In this document: one piece after another, positions 13,101-23,265 of the stretch
How positions within the stretch are numbered: the stretch's first letter is position 1
Layout of the letters: every line of letters starts with the position of its first letter
Source: Euryodendron excelsum
Taxonomy: Eukaryota; Streptophyta; Magnoliopsida; Ericales; Pentaphylacaceae
DNA: 64,000 nt
Assembly: GCA_033060915.1 (NCBI GenBank)
Contig: CM065384.1
Location: 15,804,001-15,868,000 of the forward strand
Direction: 5' to 3'
Translations under genes and position numbers: made by a program
The notes under the pieces: generated by a model
Database searches by the model: none
What the model was told of the DNA's origin: nothing
What the model saw: only the letters and a program-made list of their open reading frames with translations

Positions 13101-16100
13101 ACTGTCTTCAGCGAGGAATTGGAATTGGAAAGGGGGCTTATGGTCTTCGAAAAGACACACCTGATTGGAGTAGATTTACCATCTCGAGGAATCAACTGTC
13201 CTAAGAGAGGGATTAGAACTGGAAAGGGGTCATATCTGCTTCGAAAAGATGTGCCTGATTGGAGTAGATTTACCGTGTCGAGGACTCAACTGTCTCGAGA
13301 GAGGAATTGGAATTGGAAATGGGACTAATCGTCTTTGGAAAGACGCGCCTGATTGGAGTAGATTTACCGTCTCAAGGAATCAACTGTCCCGAGAGAGGGA
13401 TTAGAATTGGAAAAAGGTCTTATCGTTTTTGGAAAGATGTGCCTAATTGAAGTAGATTTACCAACTCGAGGCATCAACTGTCTCGAGAGAGGAATTGGAA
13501 TTGGAAAGGAGACTTATCGTCTTTGGAAAGACGCGCCTGATTGGAGTAGATTTATCGTGTCGAGAAATCAACTGTCTCGAGAGAAGGATTGGAATTGGAA
13601 AGGGGTCTTATCGTCTTCGGAAAGACGTGCCTACTTGGAGTAGATTTACCGTCTCGAGGAATCAACTGTCTCGAGAGTGGAATTGGAATTGGAATGGGGA
13701 CTTATCGTCTTCGGAAAGAAGCGCCTGGTTGGAGTAGATTTACCTTCTCAAGGAATCAACTGTCTCGAGAGAGGGATTGGAATTGGAAAGGGCTCTTATC
13801 GTCTTCGGAAAGACGTGCCTATTTGGAGTAGATTTACCGTCTCGAGGAATCAACTATCTCAAGAGAGGAATTGGAATTGGAACGGGGACTTATCGTCTTC
13901 GGAAAGAAGTGCCTGGTTGGAGTAGATTTATCGTCTTGAGAAATCAACTATCTCGAGAGAGAGATTAGAATTGGAAAGGGCTCTTATCGTCTTCGGAAAG
14001 ACATGCCTAATTGGAGTAAATTTACCTTCTCGAGGCATCAATTGCGTCGAGAGAGGAATTGGAATTGGAAAAGGGACCTATCATCTACGGAAAGACATGC
14101 CTGACTGGAGTAGATTTACCGTCTTAAGGAAATAAACTGTCTCGAGAGAGTGATTGGTATTGGAAAGGGGTCTTATCGTTTTCGGCAAGACGCGCCTGAT
14201 TGGAGTTGATTTGCTGTCTCGAGGAATCAACTGTCTCGAGAGAGGAATTGGAATTGGAAAGGCGACTTATCGTCTTTGGAAGGACGCGCCTGATTGGAGC
14301 AGATTTACCGTCTCGAGGAATCAACTGTCTCGGGAGAGGGATTGGAATTAGAAAAGGGTCTTATCGTGTTCGGAAAGACGTGCCTAATTGAAGTTGATTT
14401 ACCGTCTCGAGGCATCGATTATCTCGAGAGAGGAATTGGAATTGGAAAGGGGACGTATCGTCTTTGGAAAGACGCGCCTGATTGGAGTAGATTTACCGTC
14501 TCGAGCAATCAACTGTCTCGGGAGAGGGATTGGAATTGGAAAAGGGTCTTATCGTGTTCGGAAAGACGTGCCTAATTGAAGTAGATTTATCGTCTCGTGG
14601 CATCGATTGTCTCGAGAGAGGAATTGGAATTGGAAATGGGACTTATCGTCTTTGGAAAGACGCGCCTGGTTGGAGTAGATTTATCGTCTCGAGAAATCAA
14701 CTATCTCAAGGTAGGGATTAGAATTGGAAAGGGGTCTTATCGTCTTTGGAAAGACGTGCCTACTTGGAGTAGATTTACCGTCTCGAGGAATCAACTGTCT
14801 CGGGAGAGGAATTGGAATTGGAAAGGGTTCTTATCGTCTTCGAAAAGACGCTCCTGATCGGAGTAGATTTACTGTCTCGAGGAATCAACTGTCTCGAGAG
14901 AGGAATTGGAATTGGAAAGGGGACTTATGATCTTTGGAAAGACACGCCTGATTGGAGTAGATTTACCGTCTCGGAGAATCAACTGTCTCGGGAGAGGGAT
15001 TGGAGTTCGAAAAGGGTCTTATCGTCTTCCGAAAGACGTGCCTAATTGAAATAGATTTACCGTCTCGAGGCATCAATTGTCTCGAGAGAGGAATTAGAAT
15101 TGGAAAGGGGACTTATCGTCTTTGGAAAGACGCGCCTGATTGGAGTAGATTTACCGTCCCGAGAAATCAATTGTCTCGAGAGAGGGATTAGAATTTGAAA
15201 GGAGGCTTTTTGTCTTCTGAAAGACGTGCCTACTTGGAGTAGATTTACCGTCTCGAGGAATCAACTGTCTCGAGAGAGGAATTGGAATTGGAACGGTGAC
15301 TTATCGTCTTCGGAAAGAAGTGCCTGGTTGGAGTAGATTTATCGTCTCGAGGAATCAACTATCTTGAGTGAGGGATTGGAATTGGAAAGGGCTCTTATCG
15401 TCTTCGGAAAGACATGCCTAATTGGAGTAAATTTACTTTCTCGAGGCATCAATTGCCTCGAGAGAGGAATTGTAATTGGAAAAGGGACTTATCATCTTCG
15501 GAAAGACACGCCTGACTGGAGTAGATTTACCGTCTAGTGGAATAAACTGTCTCGAGAGAGTGATTGGAATTGGAAAGGGGTCTTATCGTCTTCGGTAAGA
15601 CGTGCCTGATTGGAGTAGATTTGCTGTCTCGAGGAATCAACTGTCTCGAGAGGGGAATTGGAATTGGAAAGGGGACTTATCGTCTTTGGAAAGACGCGCT
15701 TGATTGGTGTATATTTACCGTCTCAAGGAATCAACTGTCTCGGGAGAGGGATTGGAATTGGAAAAGGGTCTTATCGTCATGGGAAAGACGTGCCTAATTG
15801 AAGTAGATTTACCGTCTCGAGGCATCGATTGTCTCGAGAGAGGAATTGGAATTGGAAAGGGAACTTATCGTCTTTGGAAAGACGCGCCTGATTGGAGTAG
15901 ATTTACCGTCTCGAGAAATCAACTGTCTCGAGAGAGGGATTGGAATTGGAAATGGGTCTTATCGTCTTCGGAAAGACGTGCCTACTTGGAGTAGATTTAC
16001 CGTATCGAGGAATCAACTGTCTCGAAAGAGGAATTGGAACTGGAACGGGGACTTATCGTCTCCGGAAAGAAGCGCCTGGTTGGAGTAGATTTATCGTCTC

Positions 16101-17835
16101 GACGAATCAACTGTCTCGAGAGAGGGATTGGAATTGGAAAGGGCTCTTATTGTCTTCGGAAAGACATGCCTAATTGGAGTAAATTTACCGTCTCGAGGCA
16201 TCAATTGCCTCGAGAGAGGAATTGGAATTGGAAAAGGGACTTATCATCTTCGAAAAAAAGCACCTGGTTGGAGTAGATTTATCGTCTCGAGGAATCGACT
16301 ATCGCGAGAGAGGGATTGGAATTGGAAAGGGCTCTTATCGTCTTCGGAAAGACTTGCCTAATTGGAGTAAATTTACCTTCTCGAGGCATTAATTGCCTCA
16401 AGAGAGGAATTGGAATTGGAAAAGGGACTTATCATCTTCAGAAAGACACGCCTAACTGGAGTAGATTTACCCTCTCGAGGAATAAACTGTCTCGAGAAAG
16501 CGATTGGAATTGGAAGGGGGTCTTATCGTCTTCAGAAAGACGCGCCTGATCGGAGTAGATTTACTGTCTCGAGGAATCAATTGTCTCGACAGAGGAATTG
16601 GAATTGGAAAGGGAACTTATCGTCTTCAAAATAACTCGCCTGATTGGAGTAGATTTACCATCTCGAGGAATCAACTGTCTCGAGAGGGGGATTGGAATCG
16701 GAAAGGGGTCTTATCGTCTTCGGAAAGAGGCGCCTGATTAGAGTTGATTTACCATCTCGAGGAATCAACTGTCTTGAGAGAGGAATTGGAATTGGAAAGG
16801 GGGCTTATCGTCTTCGAAAAGACACGCCTGATTGGAGTAGATTTACCATCTCGAGGAATCAACTGTCTTGAGCGAGGAATTGGAATTGGAAAGGGGGCTT
16901 ATGGTCTTCGAAAAGACACACCTGATTGGAGTAGATTTACCATCTCGAGGAATCAACTGTCTTAAGAGAGGGATTAGAACTGGAAAGGGGTCATATCTGC
17001 TTTGGAAAGACGCGCCTGATTGGAGTAGATTTACCGTCTCGAGGAATCAACTGTCTCGAGAGAGGGATTGGAATTGGAAAAAGGTCTTATCGTCTTCGGA
17101 AAGACGTGCCTAATTAAAGTAGATTTACCGTCTCGAGGCATCAACTGTCTCGAGAGAGGAATTGGAATTGGAAAGGGGACTTATCGTCTCTGTAAAGGCG
17201 CGCCTGATTGGAGTAGATTTATCGTGTCGAGAAATCAACTGTCTCGAGAGAGGGATTGGAATTGGAAAGGGGTCTTATCGTCTTCGGAAAGACGTGCCTG
17301 CTTGGAGTAGATTTACCGTCTCGAGGAATCAACTGTCTCGAGAGAGGAATTGGAATTGGAACGGGGACTTATCGTCTTCGGAAAGAAGCGCCTGGTTGGA
17401 GTACATTTACCGTCTCGAGGAATCAACGGTCTCGGGAGAGGGATTGGAATGGGAAAGGGGTCTTATCGTCTTCGGAAAGACGTGCTTAATTGGAGTAAAT
17501 TTACTGTCTCGAGGCATCAATGTTGTCGAGAGAGGAATTGGAATTGGGAAGGGGTCTTATCGTGCTTGGAAAGACGTGCCTGATTGGAGTAAATTTACCT
17601 TCTCGAGGCCTCAATTGTCTCGAAAGAGGAATTGGAATTGGAACGGGGACTTATCGTCTTCGGAAAGACGCGCCTGATTGGAGTAGATTTACCTTCTCGA
17701 GGAATCAACTGTCTCGAGAGAGGGATTGGAATTGGAAAGGGGTCTTATCGTATTCGGAAAGACTTGCCTATTTGTAGTAGATTTACCGTCTCGAGGAATC
17801 AACTGTCTCGAGAGAGGGATTAGAGTTGCAATTAG
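1104..17835. repeat. Large tandem array, 94-bp unit, about 178 copies
   Basis: The array is head to tail. Each unit is about 94 bp and combines a core ('ttggaattggaaaggggact' then 'tatcgtcttcggaaagacg') with a linker ('agtagatttaccgtctcgag' then 'gaatcaactgtctcgagaga'). Alternate units differ (ggaatt..ggggactta..gcgcctgattgg versus ggattgg..ggggtctta..gtgcctaattg), which gives a 188-bp dimer. Longer blocks also recur: a shift of 1880 bp (8144 to 10024), about 1407 bp (10682 to 12088; 11525 to 12932), 2632 bp (6922 to 9554) and about 2048 bp (1415 to 3463). Each unit contains a 6-bp-stem hairpin (CGTCTT/AAGACG) and two CTCGAG sites. Because 94 is not a multiple of 3, the many short reading frames across it are by-products and not genes. 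Confidence 0.95.
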
Positions 17836-18023
17836 AAAGGACAATGCCCCTAAGGGCATTTTGGTCATTTTTCCTCTATTTGGGCCTGGTGGGCCCGCAA
17901 AGTGATGGACTAACGAGATTGAGACTTAGAGAGTTGGTTTCGATTGGAATACGTCCATATTGACTTGAGTAGAAGTCTGGACGGAGTGTAGACTACCGAG
18001 CGGTAAAAAATGGGGTGCTTACA
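17836..18023 (-). mobile_element. U3 start of the giant LTR
   Basis: This is the non-repetitive outer part of U3. It contains 'caatgcccctaagggcattt' and 'tttgggcctggtgggcccgc', both present in S3 (31711-31894) and D (34580-34650). It ends with the complement of TGTAAGCACC. It aligns by eye with S3 and D along its whole length but with the 23268-32946 LTR only over the first 30 or so bases. Confidence 0.8.
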
Positions 18024-18043
18024 CTCCTCTGGAGAAGTCCAAG
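18024..18043 (-). other. Polypurine tract candidate
   Basis: Directly upstream of the LTR start, the minus strand reads 'ggacttctccagaggag'. The confirmed element D has 'agaaaaagaggagtagc' in the same place, sharing AGAGGAG. This is the expected site of plus-strand priming and supports reading 18023 as the border between an internal region and a 3' LTR. The tract contains pyrimidines and is weaker than in D. Confidence 0.5.
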
Positions 18044-18185
18044 GTTGATTTCTAATATTTCTTAGACCGGCATTCCGTCTAGCGAAACGCTACTCCTCTG
18101 GGGAAATCCAAGGTTGATTTATGATATTTCTTAGACTAGCACTCCGTTTAGCAAAACGCTGCTCCTCTGGGGAAGGTCCAAAGTC
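18024..18185. repeat. 69-bp direct repeats carrying copies of the polypurine tract
   Basis: The word 'ctcctctgg(a/g)gaa' starts at 18024, 18093 and 18162, exactly 69 bp apart. It is followed each time by 'tccaaggttgattt' or a close variant. The first two units share 'atatttcttagac', a 'ttccgt/ctccgt' block and 'gcaaaacgct'. There are about 2.3 copies, so the purine-rich priming motif is present three times. Confidence 0.85.
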
Positions 18186-20293
18186 GATTCGGGGGGTCGA
18201 GGGTGGGCCATTGTCCCATTCCTTGCTTCTTATCAGCTAGGGAAGTCTGAGCTTCCTGAGGTGTATGCTAATGTTAGAGATGTTTGAGGTTACTTGATCG
18301 CAAGATGTCTTTTTAGCTCCATTTTGTACTTTACCTTGTTCATTGTTTCCTATTTGAGAGAGAGAGAGAGAGAAGGACATAGAGTGAGTTTTTGTGCAAA
18401 AATAGTTTAAGAATGCACCGGTAAGGGGTGAATGTGTGTCATACTTTTTTTTATGAATTGAATGCGTGTCCTTCTTTTTATGCATGCATATATAGAAATG
18501 GAATTGAATGCAATGTCCCTTATTTTTTTGTGATAAATGCACAAATTTATGTGAGAATTAAATTAAATGCATAACCTACTTCCTTACAAATGAACAGGTT
18601 CATACAGTAATGCATTTGAATGCATGCATAGATACAAACTACATAAGAATCTAAATGGATGTACAGGTTATACATGTCATGGATGCATCAGTACTACATA
18701 TATATAAGCTATTTACAAAGAATGCCCTAGGATTGCCCCAAGGCCCATACTCTCAAGATTCTGTTTCCTTTCCAGGATTCTTCCCCATTCAATTTTGTCC
18801 CATTCATATCGGGGTGTGATAGCATTTGCACCATTCTCTAGGGATCTTGACCTTTTGGTTTGCTATCCTATCCCTACTTTTTGCAGGGTTGTTGTTTGGG
18901 GTTTTTTCTGATCTCACTTGGTTTTCTCTCTCAGATCTCCAAAATGCCACCATGGCTCGAGCGACAACTCACATGCCCTTTGCAGAGCGATAAATAGCTA
19001 AGCCCTCAGTCCGAGAAGACTTCTTTTAGGACCGTAATGTAGGCTGGGTTTAGGGGTTGTAAGAAACAAAGGGATATTTAGGCTCAAAGATCTTCTTTTA
19101 GTGGGTTGTTTAAACCAAAACCATCTGAGCACACCTTGGAGCATGAGATTGCCCCTTGCATTCCTTTCCAATTCTCTTTTCTCATCCTAGTCATCTTGGT
19201 ATTGTTCAGGCTTATTTGGACTAAGCAATTTTCTTTGATTATATAGGACTTTAATTTGGACTGTAACGTAGGCTAGGTTAAGGGGTTTATGAATGGACGG
19301 GATATGTGGGCTCAAATTTGATGTTGTTTCCAGTAGGGTTTAGATCTGCACCATCCTTGGTTAGTCTTCCAATGGGATTTCATTTTGAACAAGATTGTTT
19401 GATCCATAGAGCCTTCACGTTACTTCAGCCTGATGGTTGATGACGTTCTCTACCAGATCTTCTGCTGCCTATCTGCCCCAGTGTGGAGAAATGGTTTCGG
19501 ATCAAGGTTGACAAAAAAACTTTCGTTTTTGGTGAGGCACTAGTGAGTTAAGCAAAGGGGATATTTTTTTGTATAGTAATAGAATTGAGGGCCTTTAATC
19601 ATTTCAAATTGAATTGCTTAGTCCATAAAGCCTTTGTACAAAATTTAGACAATATTTCTAATGATAATGTGTTTCTATCAGTGAACCCCTACATGTTCTA
19701 TCAAATCAACTATTCTGTGCTTACCCCAATGTGGGGGATGATTATAGGTTTGGGGATATCTGAAAAAAGATCACTAACGGCTCTAGTGGGCTGAGCAAAG
19801 GATAGTGTTTATTTGGAATAAACAGAACAATGACTCCTCATCATTTTGAGTACTCGGCTGCCCATCACCTAGCCAGGATATCATGCAAGTGTCGCCTTTT
19901 CAATAAACTCCACACCTCTCTGTTGAGACTATTTTCTTCTTATCTCTCACTCTTTCTTTTCAAAGGTTTTAAGCCCCCTCTGAATGAGTTGTCCATGCTA
20001 TCTCATCATTCAAGTCGAGTCATTACTGAATTGAAAAGAATCCTTAAATGCAACGATCATCCACAAGAGTATGAGACAAAGGGGATAAACTAGAAACTTC
20101 CTATTTTCATTTAGAAATATGATTACATGGCATGCAATGTTTATTTAAAGAAGATATGCGAGAAATAGAGAGATGAAAAGAAAATAGACAAATTTTGTAG
20201 AAACTTCCCTTTTCATTGTACTTTGGAAAAAACCTTCCAGAGAGGACCCGAAATCACACTAATTTCTTCTACACTTCATTGCATGGTTCCTCC
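18186..20293. other. Post-gag non-coding part of element B
   Basis: No supported gene. A (GA)n run lies at 18356-18375. The stretch 18400-18720 is rich in 'atgcat', like D at 44740-44830. On the minus strand, 19376-19415 and 19500-19560 match D's 'gatcaagcaatctagttc' and 'tttgcttaacccctagtgcc' regions in the same order. This shows that the segment is an inherited part of the family and not foreign filler. The 87-codon frame at 19830-20093 has no recognisable features. Confidence 0.6.
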
Positions 20294-21735
20294 CTAGGTG
20301 ATGATGACTCCGACGTTGATCAAATCTTGTATCTTCTGCTTTAGGAAGAGACAATGCTTAGTGTCATGCCCTTGTCTTCCAGAATGGTACTCACAAACAA
20401 GGGTCGGGTCGAAAGTAGGGGGTAAAGGATTTGGCAACGGTAGAGCAGGTATGAGGGTCAGAAGGTTGGCTAGTAAGAGGTCATGATAAGCTTTTGTTTG
20501 GGTGCAAGTTAGAGGGGAAAAGGCGCAAGGTCGGCGGGCTTTCTTGTTAGGGTTGAGATGTTGTTGGGCTGTGATGGGCCCGGGAGTAGGTGCTGGAGTA
20601 GCCACGGGGGTCTGAGATTGGTATTGTGGGTGACATTGCGGTGGTTGAGCAGGCAAGATGGCAGACACTTCTCCCTCCTTTCGGCCCATTTCCGATGTTG
20701 TGGGCACCTTCCTTACTAAGCTTGCAGAAACTTCTTTAGCATAGGGGTTCAACAATCCTTCCAATTTTTAGGCCATTTTCTATCATCTTTCCTTGCATGA
20801 TAATCTCAGAAAAGCTTCTCCCAACACTCGTGCAGAGCTTTTCATAGTATATGCCCGAGAAGGTATGTATGAATAGTTGAACATATTCCTTATCTTCTAA
20901 AGGGGGATTAACTTGTGCTGCTGCTTCTCTCCATCTAAGGGCATAGCTTTTAAAGCTTTCTTTCTCTCCTTTACTCATTGCCATCAAGGACCAATGGTCA
21001 GAAGTGAGGTCTATGTTGTGGCGATAGTGGGTTTTAAATGCACTGACCAGCTCAATCCAAGTGGTTATCCTCCTTAGGTCTAGACAGGCGAACCATTGCA
21101 AAGCAGACCCAGTGAGACTATGTTGGAACAGTTGCATGAGTTTCACATCGATACCATGACCACTCAGTGCCCCGACATATAGGCAAAGATGAGCAATAGG
21201 GTCACTAGTGCCGTCATACTTCTGGAAGTTGGGCATTTTGAACTTGGCAGGTCTCGGGTGGTCCCGAAAAAAACATAACCCGTTATAGGCAGTGAACCTG
21301 TAAGTGTCGGGGCTATGGAGACTTCGCAGCGAATCCTCTAACCTTTGGATTTTCAAACTAAGAGGGTCTAGGGGGGCCTTCTTTATGGCATGTGAAAGCA
21401 ACATAGTTTCTTGTTCTTCTGTGTTGATCCCTTTAGCATCTTCCTTGCTCTTCCAGCATTGTTAGATTGAAGCACGATCCTTAGGTTGGCAAGTTTAGGG
21501 TCCTTAGATGAAGTCATGGATGACGACGGGATTGTGGCAGTATACTTTATGGCCAAGGTTTGGATAAGCTTAAACATCTCATCAATCTTACCCCTCATTT
21601 CATCGACCTCTTATCGAAATACTTGGGGTGACTCCCCAGGATTGGCAGCCATAAGTGATGCTCTTAGCCGAGTGACAATGGGATCCCTAGGTGGATGTTG
21701 ACTTTTCTTGGGAGCAATGTCAACTCAATGTAGGG
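20294..21735 (-). pseudogene. gag: Gag polyprotein of element B, frameshifted
   Basis: Gag forms the retrotransposon's virus-like particle and binds its RNA. Reading leftward, the frame opens near 21735 ('APKKSQHPPRDPI'), has a TAA near 21610 and continues to about 21450, where a 1-nt deletion shifts it. The main part (21404-20736) holds the Retrotrans_gag core: KMPNFQKYDGTSDPIAHL, LFQHSLTGSALQWF, WIELVSAFKTHY, then KSYALRWREAAAQVNPPLED and IYYEKL. A second shift near 20750 leads to a proline-rich linker and the zinc knuckle CEYHSGRQGHDTKHC (C-x2-H type), ending at 20294. Compared with D it lacks about 200 acidic C-terminal codons. It is clearly not functional as it stands. Confidence 0.9.
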
Positions 21736-21741
21736 TAATTT

Positions 21742-21762
21742 CTGTGAAATAAATAGAAGGAA
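21742..21762 (-). other. Splice-acceptor-like site before gag (B)
   Basis: The minus strand reads 'ccttctatttatttcacag' with the AG at 21744-21743, immediately upstream of the gag frame. Elements D (AG at 40915-40916) and A (AG at 60171-60170) have a pyrimidine-rich tract and AG at the same place. A matching donor (AAG/GTAGGC) lies in the R-U5 part of the LTRs. A leader intron is inferred and not demonstrated. Confidence 0.4.
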
Positions 21763-22044
21763 GTAGAAAAACAACGACATAAATCGTAAGTTAGTTTTTG
21801 GTTTCTCAAGAATTCTATGCAATGCATGCCCTAATGATGCCCCTACTCGAGAGGGAAACTAATCATGATGTGTTTGGCCCACTTTTGGAGATAGGGGACT
21901 TGCCCCTATATGCAGATACTTTACCGTCAAGCGAGAACCTTTAGCCAGTCATGCATTCATCGATCCATTCATTCGTGAAAAATAAAGAAAAAACATTGAA
22001 CTTTGGGTTTAAGATACAAAAGAATTGAAATACATTTTAATACA

Positions 22045-22045
<1 letters not shown>
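21763..22045. other. Element B leader, gag-proximal part
   Basis: No gene is seen. The stretch shares 'ggagatagggg' and neighbouring words with D (40770-40790) and A (60421-60432), so it is part of the family leader. Confidence 0.6.

Positions 22046-22099
<54 letters not shown>
22046..22099. repeat. Uninterrupted poly-G run (54 bases)
   Basis: 54 consecutive G on the plus strand, that is poly-C in the element's own direction. Element D has 'cccccaccccc' at the matching place (40612-40622) between 'aaatgtt' and 'tattaaaatg', so the run is an expansion of a short C tract. The true length in the genome is uncertain because such runs are hard to sequence. Confidence 0.9.
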
Positions 22100-22100
<1 letters not shown>

Positions 22101-23247
22101 ACATTTTCCTTTGGGGGTTACATAAAAAGTCCTAAACTACTCTTGAGTCTTCGGATTTGCCTTCCTTGGATTCAATGTCGAGGAGGTCGCTGAGAGACTT
22201 TGTTGATTGATTGTCTCTTGTCTTCTTGGCAACCCTATCTCCGTGAGCATAGAGGGATTGGAGCCCCTCCTATGGAATGAATTGCTGGGTATGCCATGAG
22301 TCCTTAGGGTTACATGCGAACCCTTAGGGTTTAGGTAGGTTTAATGCAAGGGAGAGTGAACTAGGTGTCACTCTCGATGGGTTGATCATATGCATGAGGA
22401 TGCAATGACTTGAGTTACTTGGAACTCCTGTCTTGACATGGGATATTGAATGCATGAACATGGATATGCAAAGAGTATAAGCAGAGAAAATCCAACAGCA
22501 AGGTAAATGTGCATGCATCAGCAGTTAGACAGTCATTACAACAGTAAGAATACAGTCATTATAATAACAGGAATAAGTAGATATAAATGAAAGTAAGAGC
22601 AGTCGCCCTTTCCTCCATGGTTTTGGAAAACAGTGCTCGTGTCTTAAATTCGGCAGAGGTTTAGTTATGCATGGTGTCTATATGAGTATGAGGTTAAGGG
22701 TTGACTAATGCGTCCTAAAAAGGCTCGGTCCCTAGATCTTCAAACCTAGGCTCACTCCCCGAGGTGGTGCCATGATCGGTTGGTGATCCGAGCGGGAGAA
22801 CCATCAAGAGGTCGTAGGCGAAGAAACTGACACAGCATCTTGCCCACAACCAATATACCGTTTTCCCTTTCTAACTAGAAAGGACATATCAAGGTAAAAT
22901 GCAAGTATGCAGAATGCATATGCATATGCAGTGTGTGTGTGTGATTTTTAAAAGCGGAGGAAGGAGCCCAACAACTCCCATTCATCCTGTTCATCACATT
23001 CAATACATGACAGTTAATAAAATTTAAACAAAATGTGTACCTACAAAACAAAGATGTAAGAGTTAGTATGTACATGGCAAACTTAATACAAGATAATATG
23101 ACTAAATGCATGTTTTTTTTTTTTTTGAAAATAATTTTGAAAATTTGGTTTTGAAAATTTAAAGTGAATAGGATTGAACAAGTTAATTGAAGACTCTACA
23201 TGGGTGAAGGGCAAAAAGACATGACTACGACCTAACCTTCTAAGTGT
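22100..23247 (-). other. Element B leader, PBS-proximal part
   Basis: No complete gene. The part at about 22690-22990 is conserved in D (39700-40000) and A (61130-61390). It can be read on the minus strand as 'SFFAYDLLMVLPLGSPTDH', but with stops and no clear start. The word 'gggcgactgctctt' (complement near 22600-22613) is shared by D and A. The conservation in a leader suggests a packaging or ORF1-like function, which is an inference. Confidence 0.5.
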
Positions 23248-23265
23248 TCCCCAGCGAAGTCGCCA
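23248..23265 (-). other. Primer-binding site of element B
   Basis: The minus strand reads TGGCGACTTCGCTGGGGA, two bases downstream of the LTR end at 23268. The sequence begins with TGG, the complement of a tRNA 3' CCA, and has the same form and spacing as the PBS of D (39443-39460). Primers of this type have been reported for Ogre/Tat-like elements. I have not matched the tRNA itself. Confidence 0.85.

Larger units (their letters stand above)
1..18023 (-). mobile_element. Giant LTR with internal satellite array (left part outside window)
   Basis: On the minus strand this LTR begins at 18023 with TGTAAGCACCCCATTTTT, the same terminus as the LTRs at 34462 and 48120. Its U3 runs leftward to a TATA box at 104-97, and R and U5 lie outside the window. 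Sister LTRs here have U3 regions of about 1.0 to 2.0 kb, whereas this one is about 17.9 kb because of the tandem array at 1104-17835. The sister R-U5 parts are 3.0 to 3.5 kb, so I infer a full length near 21 kb. A purine-rich tract sits next to its 5' end (18024 onward), which suggests it is the 3' LTR of the element to its right. However, its U3 does not resemble that element's 5' LTR, so it could also be a separate or recombined LTR. Confidence 0.8.

Noticed and set aside
1415..17823. Dozens of open frames of 60 to 199 codons across the tandem array (Leu/Arg/Gly-rich repeats)
   Set aside because: They follow from a 94-bp unit that has few stops. The unit is not a multiple of three, frames switch every unit, and similar frames occur on both strands. 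No domain or codon signal supports translation.
1104..17835. CRISPR-like array
   Set aside because: The units are contiguous and diverged with no unique spacers, and the context is a plant LTR.
18237..18542. 101-codon minus-strand frame in element B
   Set aside because: It covers a GA microsatellite and low-complexity text; composition alone explains it.
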